64,000 nucleotides of DNA from positions 1-64,000 of IMG/VR virus record IMGVR_UViG_3300031718_000007; one strand, 5' to 3'. The position numbers and the translations under genes were made by a program. The DNA comes from a virus. A model generated the notes under the pieces. That model saw only the letters and a program-made list of their open reading frames with translations. It was not told where the DNA came from and made no database searches. Of this stretch, positions 57,895 through 64,000 are shown piece after piece (the stretch's first letter is position 1; each line of letters opens with the position of its first letter).

Positions 57895-58364
57895 GCCTAC
57901 TCCATGATAAAAACTGTCAGTGCTCGCGCTGCGAGGATAAACGCAATGCTGCTAGGGCTAACGCCGGTATAGGCATGTACGCGGATCGAGACGCCCTTTC
58001 CCATGCGGCAGGACCCTCAAAAGCTGCACCCTTTGTGCCGCTGGCTAAGGCCAACTCTGCCCAGCGAAAAATGCTGCCAGTGGCGAGCGGAGTGCTGGAT
58101 TACTTCCCAGACGCGCTCTCCGCAGTGGCGTATGTCTCTTATCTGGGCAACCAGAAGCACAATCCCGGCGAGCCGCTGCACTGGGTTCGCGGCAAGTCGG
58201 GCGATCACATCGACTGCGCGGCCCGCCACATGCTGCGGCGGACTGAACTGGACGCCGACGGTATCATGGAAGCCGCCGAAATGGTCTGGCGCAGCCTCGC
58301 GTGGCTTCAGTTGGAGATCGAGCGGGCGCACAAGCTTCCGCCGTCGCCGGGTTCAACCACGTAA
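57891..58364 (+). CDS. dATP/dGTP diphosphohydrolase-type protein (DUF5664)
   Basis: 157 residues. A CQCSRC Cys cluster near the N-terminus, then VASGVLDYFPDALSAVAYVS, NQKHNPGEPLHW, HIDCAARHMLRR and AWLQLEIE, the pattern of the phage DUF5664 family annotated as dATP/dGTP diphosphohydrolase. With its DUF4406 neighbour it likely tunes nucleotide pools. Overlaps that gene by 4 bp. Confidence 0.7.
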   Translation: MSLLHDKNCQCSRCEDKRNAARANAGIGMYADRDALSHAAGPSKAAPFVPLAKANSAQRKMLPVASGVLDYFPDALSAVAYVSYLGNQKHNPGEPLHWVRGKSGDHIDCAARHMLRRTELDADGIMEAAEMVWRSLAWLQLEIERAHKLPPSPGSTT

Positions 58365-58378
58365 CAGCGGGCTGTAAC
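58361..58378. repeat. Dispersed inverted repeat, copy 20
   Basis: GTAACAGCGGGCTGTAAC, one arm perfect; its first bases hold the TAA stop of the DUF5664 gene and it abuts the GTG of the next. Confidence 0.7.
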
Positions 58379-58738
58379 GTGCCGATCACTGAACGGACAC
58401 GGATGGAAATGGCGGCCGGGGCGCAGGCTGTCGCTAATCAAAGCGGCAAAGTGCTCCCGGCCGACTATATGGATGCCATCTTGCGCACGGCCGACCGGCA
58501 TGCGCAGCTTAAAGCATGGGAAGCGGAAGGGCGCATCCACATCGAGAAGCGAGTCAGCTATCCGCCTTATGACGCTGCGGAAACCGGCGGTTTAACCGTA
58601 CGCTGGATCGAGATAAGGATCGGTAGTAAGCTGAAATTTGACACGCGCGAAACCGAACAGGACATGGGCTCATTCCCTAGCGAGTTGCTGATCGCTAGGA
58701 TTGCGCTCGCGCTGGAAGCAAATCAGGACAAGGTGTGA
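58379..58738 (+). CDS. Unknown protein before the Cas4-like nuclease
   Basis: 119 residues from GTG; ATG 58403 is an alternative. Helical first half (LPADYMDAILRTADRHAQLKAW) and beta-strands with GGLTVRWIEIRIGSK. No family recognised. Overlaps the next ATG. Confidence 0.55.
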   Translation: MPITERTRMEMAAGAQAVANQSGKVLPADYMDAILRTADRHAQLKAWEAEGRIHIEKRVSYPPYDAAETGGLTVRWIEIRIGSKLKFDTRETEQDMGSFPSELLIARIALALEANQDKV

Positions 58739-59403
58739 TGCCTAAAGCTTTTTCATGGTCGTTCTCGCGGCTCAAGAATTACGAGACGTGCCCGAAGCGG
58801 TACTACGAGATCGACGTACAAAAACATTTCAAGGAGAGCAGCGCCCAGCTAGACTGGGGTGGCGCGGTCCATGAGGCCATGGCGGACGCAATCAAGAGCG
58901 GCAAACCGCTGCCGGCGGATATACCGTTCCAGCGCTGGATCAACAGCGTGAACAAGTTTCAAGGTGAAAAGCTGGTAGAGCAAAAGTGGGCGCTGACGAA
59001 AGACTTTCAACCTACCGAATGGTTCTCGCCCCTGGCTTGGTTCCGGAGCGTCGGGGATTTTGTTGGCATCGCGGCCCCCGGGGCACTGATCCTAGACTGG
59101 AAAACAGGCAAGCCAACTCGCGATAGCCAACAGCTTATGCTGACTGCTGCCTGCGTGTTTGCGTTCCATCCTGACGTTCACGAGGTCGACAGCGGGTTCG
59201 TGTGGCTCAAGGACGACGCCCTGACCAGTGAGCACTACACGCGCGCCGACATGCCGAAGCACTGGATGGATATCATTCCACGCGTGCAGCGCATGGAACA
59301 AGCGACAGCGACACTGACGTTTCCCCCGCAGCCTGATCGCCTCTGCAAGAAATACTGCCCGGTTTCGTCGTGCCCGTTCTGGCGGAAAGGACCGCAGGGA
59401 TGA
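58738..59403 (+). CDS. Cas4/RecB-like PD-(D/E)XK exonuclease
   Basis: 221 residues. FSWSFSRLKNYETCPKRYYE at the N-terminus, WGGAVHEAM, LILDWKTGK (Asp-x-Lys of the nuclease) and C-terminal Cys in YCPVSSCPFW, which with the N-terminal Cys suits an Fe-S cluster. Likely resects or trims DNA ends in replication-recombination. Confidence 0.8.
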   Translation: MPKAFSWSFSRLKNYETCPKRYYEIDVQKHFKESSAQLDWGGAVHEAMADAIKSGKPLPADIPFQRWINSVNKFQGEKLVEQKWALTKDFQPTEWFSPLAWFRSVGDFVGIAAPGALILDWKTGKPTRDSQQLMLTAACVFAFHPDVHEVDSGFVWLKDDALTSEHYTRADMPKHWMDIIPRVQRMEQATATLTFPPQPDRLCKKYCPVSSCPFWRKGPQG

Positions 59404-59621
59404 ACCTGCTACGATCACTAAAACGTTACTTGTGGCTTAGAGCTAAGCCAGCCTACGATCCCGTTGCGACCAAACAGCGCGCAGCCGCTGCACTCGCCGC
59501 GGCCGATGCTTGGTTGGAGGGAGAGGGTGATGCTGATCCGAACCGACTTTCAGACGAGGCTCGTGCACGCGACCGCAGGCGAACGTATAATTTATCACAC
59601 GGGAGACCTGATGTTTGCTAG
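59400..59621 (+). CDS. Small basic protein
   Basis: 73 residues, MNLLRSLKRYLWLRAKPAYD and an Ala-rich helix. ATGA overlap with the nuclease gene; overlaps the next gene by 92 bp. Unknown. Confidence 0.5.
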   Translation: MNLLRSLKRYLWLRAKPAYDPVATKQRAAAALAAADAWLEGEGDADPNRLSDEARARDRRRTYNLSHGRPDVC

Positions 59622-59853
59622 GGAACGCGGGTCCCAGCTTGACGCCACTGCCAACGCCGCCTGGGACGCGCACCTAGCCGGGGAATGTCTCTTAGTCCAG
59701 CGGCGCGTCGGCCCGAGCACCTGGGAGTACATCGCGATCCGCACTCCTGCGGGCTATCCGAAGCCGGAGTATACCGGCGCCTATGATGCTGATTTTCTCA
59801 CCGGCAAACAGCCGCGATCGGGCGGCGTTCGTACTGCGTTACAGCGGAGGTAA
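59530..59853 (+). CDS. Unknown alpha/beta protein
   Basis: 107 residues with FQTRLVHATAGERIIYHTGD, DAHLAGECLLVQRRVGPSTW and YIAIRTPAG, resembling small phage proteins that carry a winged-helix-like or beta domain. GGAGGGAGAGGGTG precedes the ATG. Confidence 0.6.
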   Translation: MLIRTDFQTRLVHATAGERIIYHTGDLMFARERGSQLDATANAAWDAHLAGECLLVQRRVGPSTWEYIAIRTPAGYPKPEYTGAYDADFLTGKQPRSGGVRTALQRR

Positions 59854-59854
59854 C
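59838..59854. repeat. Dispersed inverted repeat, copy 21
   Basis: GTTACAGCGGAGGTAAC, one arm perfect. It contains the GGAGG ribosome site of the next gene and the TAA of the previous one, so a ligand or hairpin here could control translation. Confidence 0.7.
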
Positions 59855-59857
59855 ACG

Positions 59858-59998
59858 ATGTTACACAACATAAGTATGCTGCTCGCCTTGTGGTTTTTGG
59901 CAATGGGCGTCGTGAATGCCGTAAAGGGGCGCAGTTTGCTCGCCCTTTGGTGCGCTATGGTATTCCTGGTTATCGGCGTAGTGGCGTTGAGCACATGA
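59858..59998 (+). CDS. Two-helix membrane peptide
   Basis: 46 residues, MLHNISMLLALWFLAMGVV then a basic turn (NAVKGRS) and a second helix. Ribosome site lies in the inverted repeat. Overlaps the VRR-NUC gene by 4 bp. Confidence 0.55.
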   Translation: MLHNISMLLALWFLAMGVVNAVKGRSLLALWCAMVFLVIGVVALST

Positions 59999-60414
59999 CC
60001 CCCGAAGGTAGGATCAAAGCAAAGGTGAAACGTGCGCTCGCCACATTGGGCAAGCGCTATTGCTTCATGCCAGTGCAGAACGGCATGGGCGCACCGAGCC
60101 TGGATTTTGTTAACTCTATCTACGGGTTTTTTGTCGCGATTGAAACAAAGACCCCTGGCAAACAGTTGACCCCACGGCAGAAGACGACTGCCCGGGCAGT
60201 CGCCTATGGCAGTTTGGGCAGTGTGTTTGTCATTCGAGACGATACGGACATAGCAGTAGCTATGATGCACATGCGGGACCCAATATTATTGAACCGCAAC
60301 CGCGTCTGCGGCGGGGCCATCTATGATACGCTGTGGGATGGCTCTGCACCGGGAGAAGCCAATGGGCATCCATCAGTGGACGAAGCCGAGCGTACACCGG
60401 ATAACGATAACTGA
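59995..60414 (+). CDS. VRR-NUC domain nuclease
   Basis: 139 residues. GRIKAKVKRALATLG, SLDFVNS (acidic residue), FVAIETKTPGKQLTPRQ (E-x-K plus Gln) are the VRR-NUC signature of PD-(D/E)XK Holliday-junction-type nucleases. Probably resolves or debranches replication intermediates; the C-terminus is disordered and acidic. Confidence 0.8.
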   Translation: MTPEGRIKAKVKRALATLGKRYCFMPVQNGMGAPSLDFVNSIYGFFVAIETKTPGKQLTPRQKTTARAVAYGSLGSVFVIRDDTDIAVAMMHMRDPILLNRNRVCGGAIYDTLWDGSAPGEANGHPSVDEAERTPDNDN

Positions 60415-60538
60415 CGGCGACTACGCCAACGTCGTAGTGACTTTTGAGCAGAATACGGAGCGCAGCGTGGTGGAAGCCATCCTGCGATCTCCCAAATGGT
60501 ACGTGCTGAATAATGCAAGTCCTCGTAAGCAAACCTAA
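60362..60538 (+). CDS. Small unknown protein
   Basis: 58 residues (MGIHQWTKPSVHRITITDGD...), an antiparallel beta plus one helix (ERSVVEAILRSPKW). GGGAGA precedes the ATG. Overlaps both the nuclease gene (53 bp) and the helicase gene (26 bp). Confidence 0.5.
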   Translation: MGIHQWTKPSVHRITITDGDYANVVVTFEQNTERSVVEAILRSPKWYVLNNASPRKQT

Positions 60539-62057
60539 TCAGGCTCTCGTGCTGCCGCCCGAGCCGGCGGTGCTCTCGATGTTCCCAGGAGCACCGACGT
60601 TACAGGGCGGTAACTTGATCGTGCCGCACGGCGTTCGCGAGACGCTGATCATGCGGCACCTGGGCGTCGACGTTCCGAGCCCGATGCTGTGTTACTATGA
60701 CTGGGTGGGCGGCAAGCCCTATGCCGTGCAGCGCGCGACGTGCAAGCTGCTCACCGAGCACCCGCGGGCGTACGTGCTCAACGACCTCGGCACCGGCAAG
60801 ACGAAGACGGTATTATGGGCGTGGGACTATCTGAACAAGTGCGGCCTCGCCGGCAAGCTGTTGGTGGTGGCTCCCCTGTCGACGCTGAACTTTGTCTGGG
60901 CGCACGAAGTGTTCTCTACGCTGCCGCACCGTCGCTGTGTGATCCTGCACGGCACGAAGGCCGAGCGACTGGCGCGGCTCGCGACCGACGCGGATATCTA
61001 CGTGGTCAACCATGACGGCCTAAAGGTGATCGAGGAAGCGCTGCACTGTCGCGCGGACGTAGACGTGTTGGCCATCGACGAGCTAGCGGCCTATCGAAAC
61101 AATTCAGAGCGCTCAAAACGCATGCGCAAGTTCGCAGCGAGATTTACCTACGCCTGGGGGATGACCGGCAAGCCCATGCCGCACGAGCCAGTGGACGTGT
61201 GGGGGCAGTGCATGATCCTCACCCCGCACACGGTTCCCAAGTATCGTAACCGCTGTAAAGAAATTCTGATGAACAAACAGAGCCAGTTCGTCTGGACGCC
61301 TAAGCCGGACGCGGTCGAGCGCGCATTTCAAATGATGCAGCCGAGCGTGCGGTACACGCTCCAAGATGTGACAGAACTGCCTGACGTGACGTATCGAGAC
61401 ATAGACGTAGGCATGAGCGCGGAGCAGGAAAAAACCTACAAGAAAGTTGCGACGACGATGCAGGCAATGGTGAAGAACCACCAGATTACCGCCGTCAACG
61501 CCGGCGCCGCCATGAATAAGCTGCTGCAGATCGCCGGCGGCTGGGTCTATACTCAGAACCCGGATTTTATCCGTGTGGACCCGACACCGCGGCTGGTCGC
61601 GCTCGCAGATATCTTATCAGATGCCACCGAGAAGGTGCTGGTCGCGATCCCGTATCGGCATATGATCGACGGCGTGAGCAAGATACTCAGCCTGAAGGGC
61701 GTCGAGATCGAACATTGTGTGGTGCATGGTGACACCAAGGACCGCGACGTGCTGTTCAACCTATTTCAGAACACAGACAAATATCCGGTCATGTTGGTGC
61801 ATCCGCAGTGCGTCGCGCACGGACTGACGTTGACGCGAGCCAGCACGATCGTCTGGTATCTGCCGACCACGTCGCTGGAAATCTACGACCAGTTCAACGC
61901 GCGCATTCGGCGCATAGGCCAGAAATACAAACAACAGGTGTTGCACCTGTTCGGCACGCCGGTCGAGAAGAAAGTCTACCGGATGCTCCGGCATCACCAG
62001 AAGATGCAGAACATGTTCCTGCAAATGGTGGAAGATGCGACGAGCGAGGCGATTTAG
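60513..62057 (+). CDS. SNF2-like superfamily 2 helicase
   Basis: 514 residues. Walker A LGTGKTKT (about 92-99), Ia VVAPLSTLNFVW, DEAD-box equivalent IDELAAYRN (about 188), III-like WGMTGKPMP, motif V/VI THGLT-like VAHGLTLTRAS and FNARIRRIGQ (about 461). SNF2-type phage helicases remodel or unwind DNA in replication and recombination. The ATG has a weak ribosome site and may depend on coupling. Confidence 0.85.
   Translation: MQVLVSKPNQALVLPPEPAVLSMFPGAPTLQGGNLIVPHGVRETLIMRHLGVDVPSPMLCYYDWVGGKPYAVQRATCKLLTEHPRAYVLNDLGTGKTKTVLWAWDYLNKCGLAGKLLVVAPLSTLNFVWAHEVFSTLPHRRCVILHGTKAERLARLATDADIYVVNHDGLKVIEEALHCRADVDVLAIDELAAYRNNSERSKRMRKFAARFTYAWGMTGKPMPHEPVDVWGQCMILTPHTVPKYRNRCKEILMNKQSQFVWTPKPDAVERAFQMMQPSVRYTLQDVTELPDVTYRDIDVGMSAEQEKTYKKVATTMQAMVKNHQITAVNAGAAMNKLLQIAGGWVYTQNPDFIRVDPTPRLVALADILSDATEKVLVAIPYRHMIDGVSKILSLKGVEIEHCVVHGDTKDRDVLFNLFQNTDKYPVMLVHPQCVAHGLTLTRASTIVWYLPTTSLEIYDQFNARIRRIGQKYKQQVLHLFGTPVEKKVYRMLRHHQKMQNMFLQMVEDATSEAI
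60599..60614. repeat. Dispersed inverted repeat, copy 22
   Basis: GTTACAGGGCGGTAAC, short form, one arm perfect; encodes LQGGN in the helicase N-terminus, another frame from VTxxVT copies. Confidence 0.65.
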
Positions 62058-62071
62058 ACCACCGCGGCAAA
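62057..62071 (+). repeat. GACCACCGCGGCAAA leader element, copy d
   Basis: One base different from copies a-c. Directly after the helicase stop and 18 bp before an ATG preceded by AGGAGCAAAAG. Confidence 0.55.
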
Positions 62072-62088
62072 GGTAACAGGAGCAAAAG

Positions 62089-62283
62089 ATGACAGTTGCA
62101 CGGACAGCAAGACGCCGCCGCAAGCAAGCCGTTAATCGCTTTCGGCACCTTGCGCGGATCGGCCGCGGCAATAACAATCGTACGATCTATTCCATGCACA
62201 GCGTGGAAACGTACGAGAAGCGCGCTGCTGCGGCCCGCGAACGCCGGCTGAATATCGCGGCTCGCAAAGGAAGGAAATCCTAA
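62089..62283 (+). CDS. Small very basic protein
   Basis: 64 residues, about a third Arg/Lys (TARRRRKQAVNRFRHLARIG, EKRAAAARERRLN). Probably nucleic-acid binding. AGGAG precedes the ATG. Confidence 0.6.
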   Translation: MTVARTARRRRKQAVNRFRHLARIGRGNNNRTIYSMHSVETYEKRAAAARERRLNIAARKGRKS

Positions 62284-62285
62284 CG

Positions 62286-62699
62286 ATGGACATTGACAAA
62301 AAGGTGGAACAGTTCATCGCACTGCGCGACGCGCGCCGTGATCTGAAAAAGAACTACGAAGATACTGACCGGGGTTTACGAGTTCTTCAGGAAACTCTGG
62401 AAGGACAGTTATCAGCGTTCATGAGCGCGAACAAAACAGAGAACTTGAAGACCGCCCATGGGACATGCTACACGACTGTCAGATATTCAGCCTCGCTCGC
62501 AGATGCAGATGCCTTCATGAACTTTGTGATAAGCAATCAGGCCTATGACCTGCTGGATCGGCGGGCGAACGCCAACGCGGTGCGCGACTATCTGTCCGAG
62601 CACCCCAAATCAACAGTACCCGGCTGCAACCTCAGCGCCTTGGAGCATGTCGGGGTCCGTCGCAAATCAGCTAACGGCAAGAGCGACAACGACGAGTAA
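62286..62699 (+). CDS. Gp157-like / coiled-coil phage protein
   Basis: 137 residues: coiled-coil N-terminus (KVEQFIALRDARRDLKKNYE), SANKTENLKTAHGTCYTTVR, DADAFMNFVISNQAYDLLDRR and a Ser/Lys tail. This pattern is common in phage replication regions near ssDNA-binding proteins. Role unknown; the stop lies in a dispersed inverted repeat. Confidence 0.6.
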   Translation: MDIDKKVEQFIALRDARRDLKKNYEDTDRGLRVLQETLEGQLSAFMSANKTENLKTAHGTCYTTVRYSASLADADAFMNFVISNQAYDLLDRRANANAVRDYLSEHPKSTVPGCNLSALEHVGVRRKSANGKSDNDE

Positions 62700-62712
62700 C
62701 AGGCGCTGTAAC
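62696..62712. repeat. Dispersed inverted repeat, copy 23
   Basis: GTAACAGGCGCTGTAAC, one arm perfect; holds the TAA stop of the coiled-coil gene, 22 bp before the next ATG. Confidence 0.75.
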
Positions 62713-62734
62713 GCATCCTCGAAAGGAGAACCCA

Positions 62735-64000
62735 ATGGGTCAAGAACTCGTGATCCCCGGCACGTTCAAGGGGCCGGCAAAAGCGTTCCAGCAGCTTGCT
62801 GGAAAAGGTGACAGCCTCGCAGTTGGCATCGGCCAGAGCTACGGCGTGCTCAACTACAAGGGCAAAGTCTGGTCGCTGCGCTACCGCGGCGAAAAGAAAA
62901 CGTTCGTGCGGCCGGATGACGGCACGCCGGCGAACTATCTCGATGTGATCATCCTCGGGCAGGCGAAGACCAAGTCCAAGTCCTTCTTCGCCAAATATGA
63001 CCCGAACAGTGGCGACAGCGGCGACCGGCCGATCTGCTCGTCCATTGACGGCATCCTGCCGGACGATGACGTGACGCAGAAGCAAGCGGAAAGCTGCTCT
63101 CTGTGCCCCCGCAACGTCTGGAAGACTGACCCGGCGACTGGCCGGCGGGGCCGCGAATGCACGGATTACAAGCGCCTTGCAGTGCTTGTGCTCCCGCCGC
63201 AGACCCGGGCGATCCTGGGCCAGCCGCTTATGGAGGCTGTGTTCCTGCGCGTGCCGCCCGCATCGCTGAACTCGCTCGCGATCATGGGCGACACGATGGA
63301 GAAGCAAGGCTATCACTTTTCGAGCTACATCACGCGGATCACGTTCGACCCGCAGAAATCGTGGCCCGAAATGGTGTTCAAGCCGGTGCAGGAACTGACT
63401 GATGCCGAGGCCCCGGTGATCTTCGAATTGATGGGGGATGACCTCGTCAAGCGCATCACGGAAGGTGATATCTCTCGACGCAACAACGGTGAGGACGGCG
63501 TAGGCATTCAGGTGATCCCGCCCGGACAGAGCGCGTTACAGAACGCTCCGCAGACCTTGCAGGCGGCGCAACCGCAGCCGGGAGCGCCCTTGAGCCCTTT
63601 GCAGAACGCATCCGCTGGCGCAACCTCGCCGCCCGCCGCGGCGCCGCCTCCCCAACCGGGGTCTTCCATTATCGTGCCCCAGGCTCCCGTACAGGCCACA
63701 GCCTTGCATACCGAGGCATCTGCCCCGCCTGCTATTACCAATGGGGCACAGATGAACGGTGGCGCATTCGGCGGCTTGAGTGCCCCGCCATCCGCGTCGC
63801 CGGCGGATGGACAGCGCCTCCAAGCACAGCCGTCTGTGGCGGATACGGGCACTGTGGCGGATACGGGCATTCTGTCTGGTGGTGCGAATGGTGTGATCCC
63901 TTCCGACCATAAGGCGGCCCCATCGGCACCCCCGGCAGTGGCCGTCGCGTCGAATTCTGACGCTGGTGTAGCGGAGGAAAGTGACGCCGATCTGGACGCA
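62735..64000 (+). CDS. SSB-like protein, runs off the window (partial)
   Basis: At least 422 residues from ATG 62735 (GGAGAAC upstream) with no stop before the edge. The first 260 form a folded domain (YGVLNYKGKVWSLRYRG, YLDVIILGQAKTKS, a CSLCPRN Cys motif with a later Cys, LAVLVLPPQTRAIL). Then a long Pro/Ala/Gln-rich linker turns acidic (EESDADLD). A folded core, Cys knuckle and acidic tail beside replication genes suggest a single-stranded DNA-binding protein; this is inference. An inverted-repeat half site occurs at 63535. Confidence 0.65.
   Translation, partial: MGQELVIPGTFKGPAKAFQQLAGKGDSLAVGIGQSYGVLNYKGKVWSLRYRGEKKTFVRPDDGTPANYLDVIILGQAKTKSKSFFAKYDPNSGDSGDRPICSSIDGILPDDDVTQKQAESCSLCPRNVWKTDPATGRRGRECTDYKRLAVLVLPPQTRAILGQPLMEAVFLRVPPASLNSLAIMGDTMEKQGYHFSSYITRITFDPQKSWPEMVFKPVQELTDAEAPVIFELMGDDLVKRITEGDISRRNNGEDGVGIQVIPPGQSALQNAPQTLQAAQPQPGAPLSPLQNASAGATSPPAAAPPPQPGSSIIVPQAPVQATALHTEASAPPAITNGAQMNGGAFGGLSAPPSASPADGQRLQAQPSVADTGTVADTGILSGGANGVIPSDHKAAPSAPPAVAVASNSDAGVAEESDADLDA

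Noticed and set aside
1836-62712. Dispersed GTTACAG repeats as CRISPR or transposon ends
   Set aside because: Spacing is irregular over kilobases, there are no spacers, and no transposase or target duplications are seen.
1-64000. tRNA or rRNA genes
   Set aside because: Read by eye on both strands, no cloverleaf with a TTC-type loop and CCA-proximal stem or rRNA core sequence was convincing; a dedicated tRNA search would settle it.

Overview
The window is almost wall-to-wall coding and carries the genes of one tailed double-stranded DNA phage: large terminase, portal, coat protein, scaffold, head-tail connectors, tail proteins, lysozyme, family A DNA polymerase and helicases. The short-tail-like gene set (portal, connectors, a nozzle-like tail protein and very large Pro/Gly-rich putative ejection proteins) suggests a podovirus-type virion. 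A SAR-type lysozyme, a lipoprotein and exported proteins point to a Gram-negative, probably proteobacterial, host. I saw no integrase, CRISPR array, tRNA gene, rRNA gene or phage RNA polymerase, so lifestyle is undecided.

Layout. (1) 1-2119, rightward: the end of the replication operon (acidic C-terminal tail, DUF927-type helicase, small protein), closed by a strong terminator at 2188-2221 that lies inside an oppositely oriented HslV-like protease gene. (2) 2028-36968, leftward: the virion operon. In transcription order it runs portal, three collagen-like proteins, a modification cassette (GT2-TPR-GH130-like fusion, two paralogous glycosyltransferase-like proteins, a 2OG-Fe(II) oxygenase, a SAM methyltransferase), small virion proteins, scaffold, major capsid protein, HNH nuclease, connectors, more collagen-like fibres (one with a C1q-like head), lysis genes, tail nozzle and ejection proteins. 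(3) 37075-40391, rightward: small terminase, metallophosphoesterase, large terminase. (4) 40388-45957, leftward: small accessory genes, including an OmpR-like DNA-binding protein, an exported ClpP-like protein, an Acb2/Tad1-hairpin-like putative anti-CBASS protein, several one-helix membrane peptides and a GIY-YIG nuclease. (5) 45958-46431: an AT-rich control region with nested inverted repeats, the best candidate for a replication origin and early promoter. (6) 46432-64000, rightward: the early/replication operon, with about ten small genes, a MoxR-like ATPase with a VWA/metallopeptidase partner, DNA polymerase, nucleotide-metabolism proteins, a Cas4-like nuclease, a VRR-NUC nuclease, a SNF2-like helicase and an SSB-like protein cut by the window edge.

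Two things stand out. First, (Gly-Pro-Thr)n collagen-like virion proteins share an operon with a prolyl-hydroxylase-like oxygenase, glycosyltransferases and a methyltransferase, which looks like a phage-encoded collagen modification system comparable in logic to Bacillus BclA filaments. Second, a 16-18 bp inverted repeat of the form GTTACAG-N(2-4)-CTGTAAC occurs 23 times, mostly inside coding sequence, where it often forces the peptide V-T-x-x-V-T into unrelated proteins. It is densest in the replication operon and looks like a genome-wide phage DNA or RNA element.
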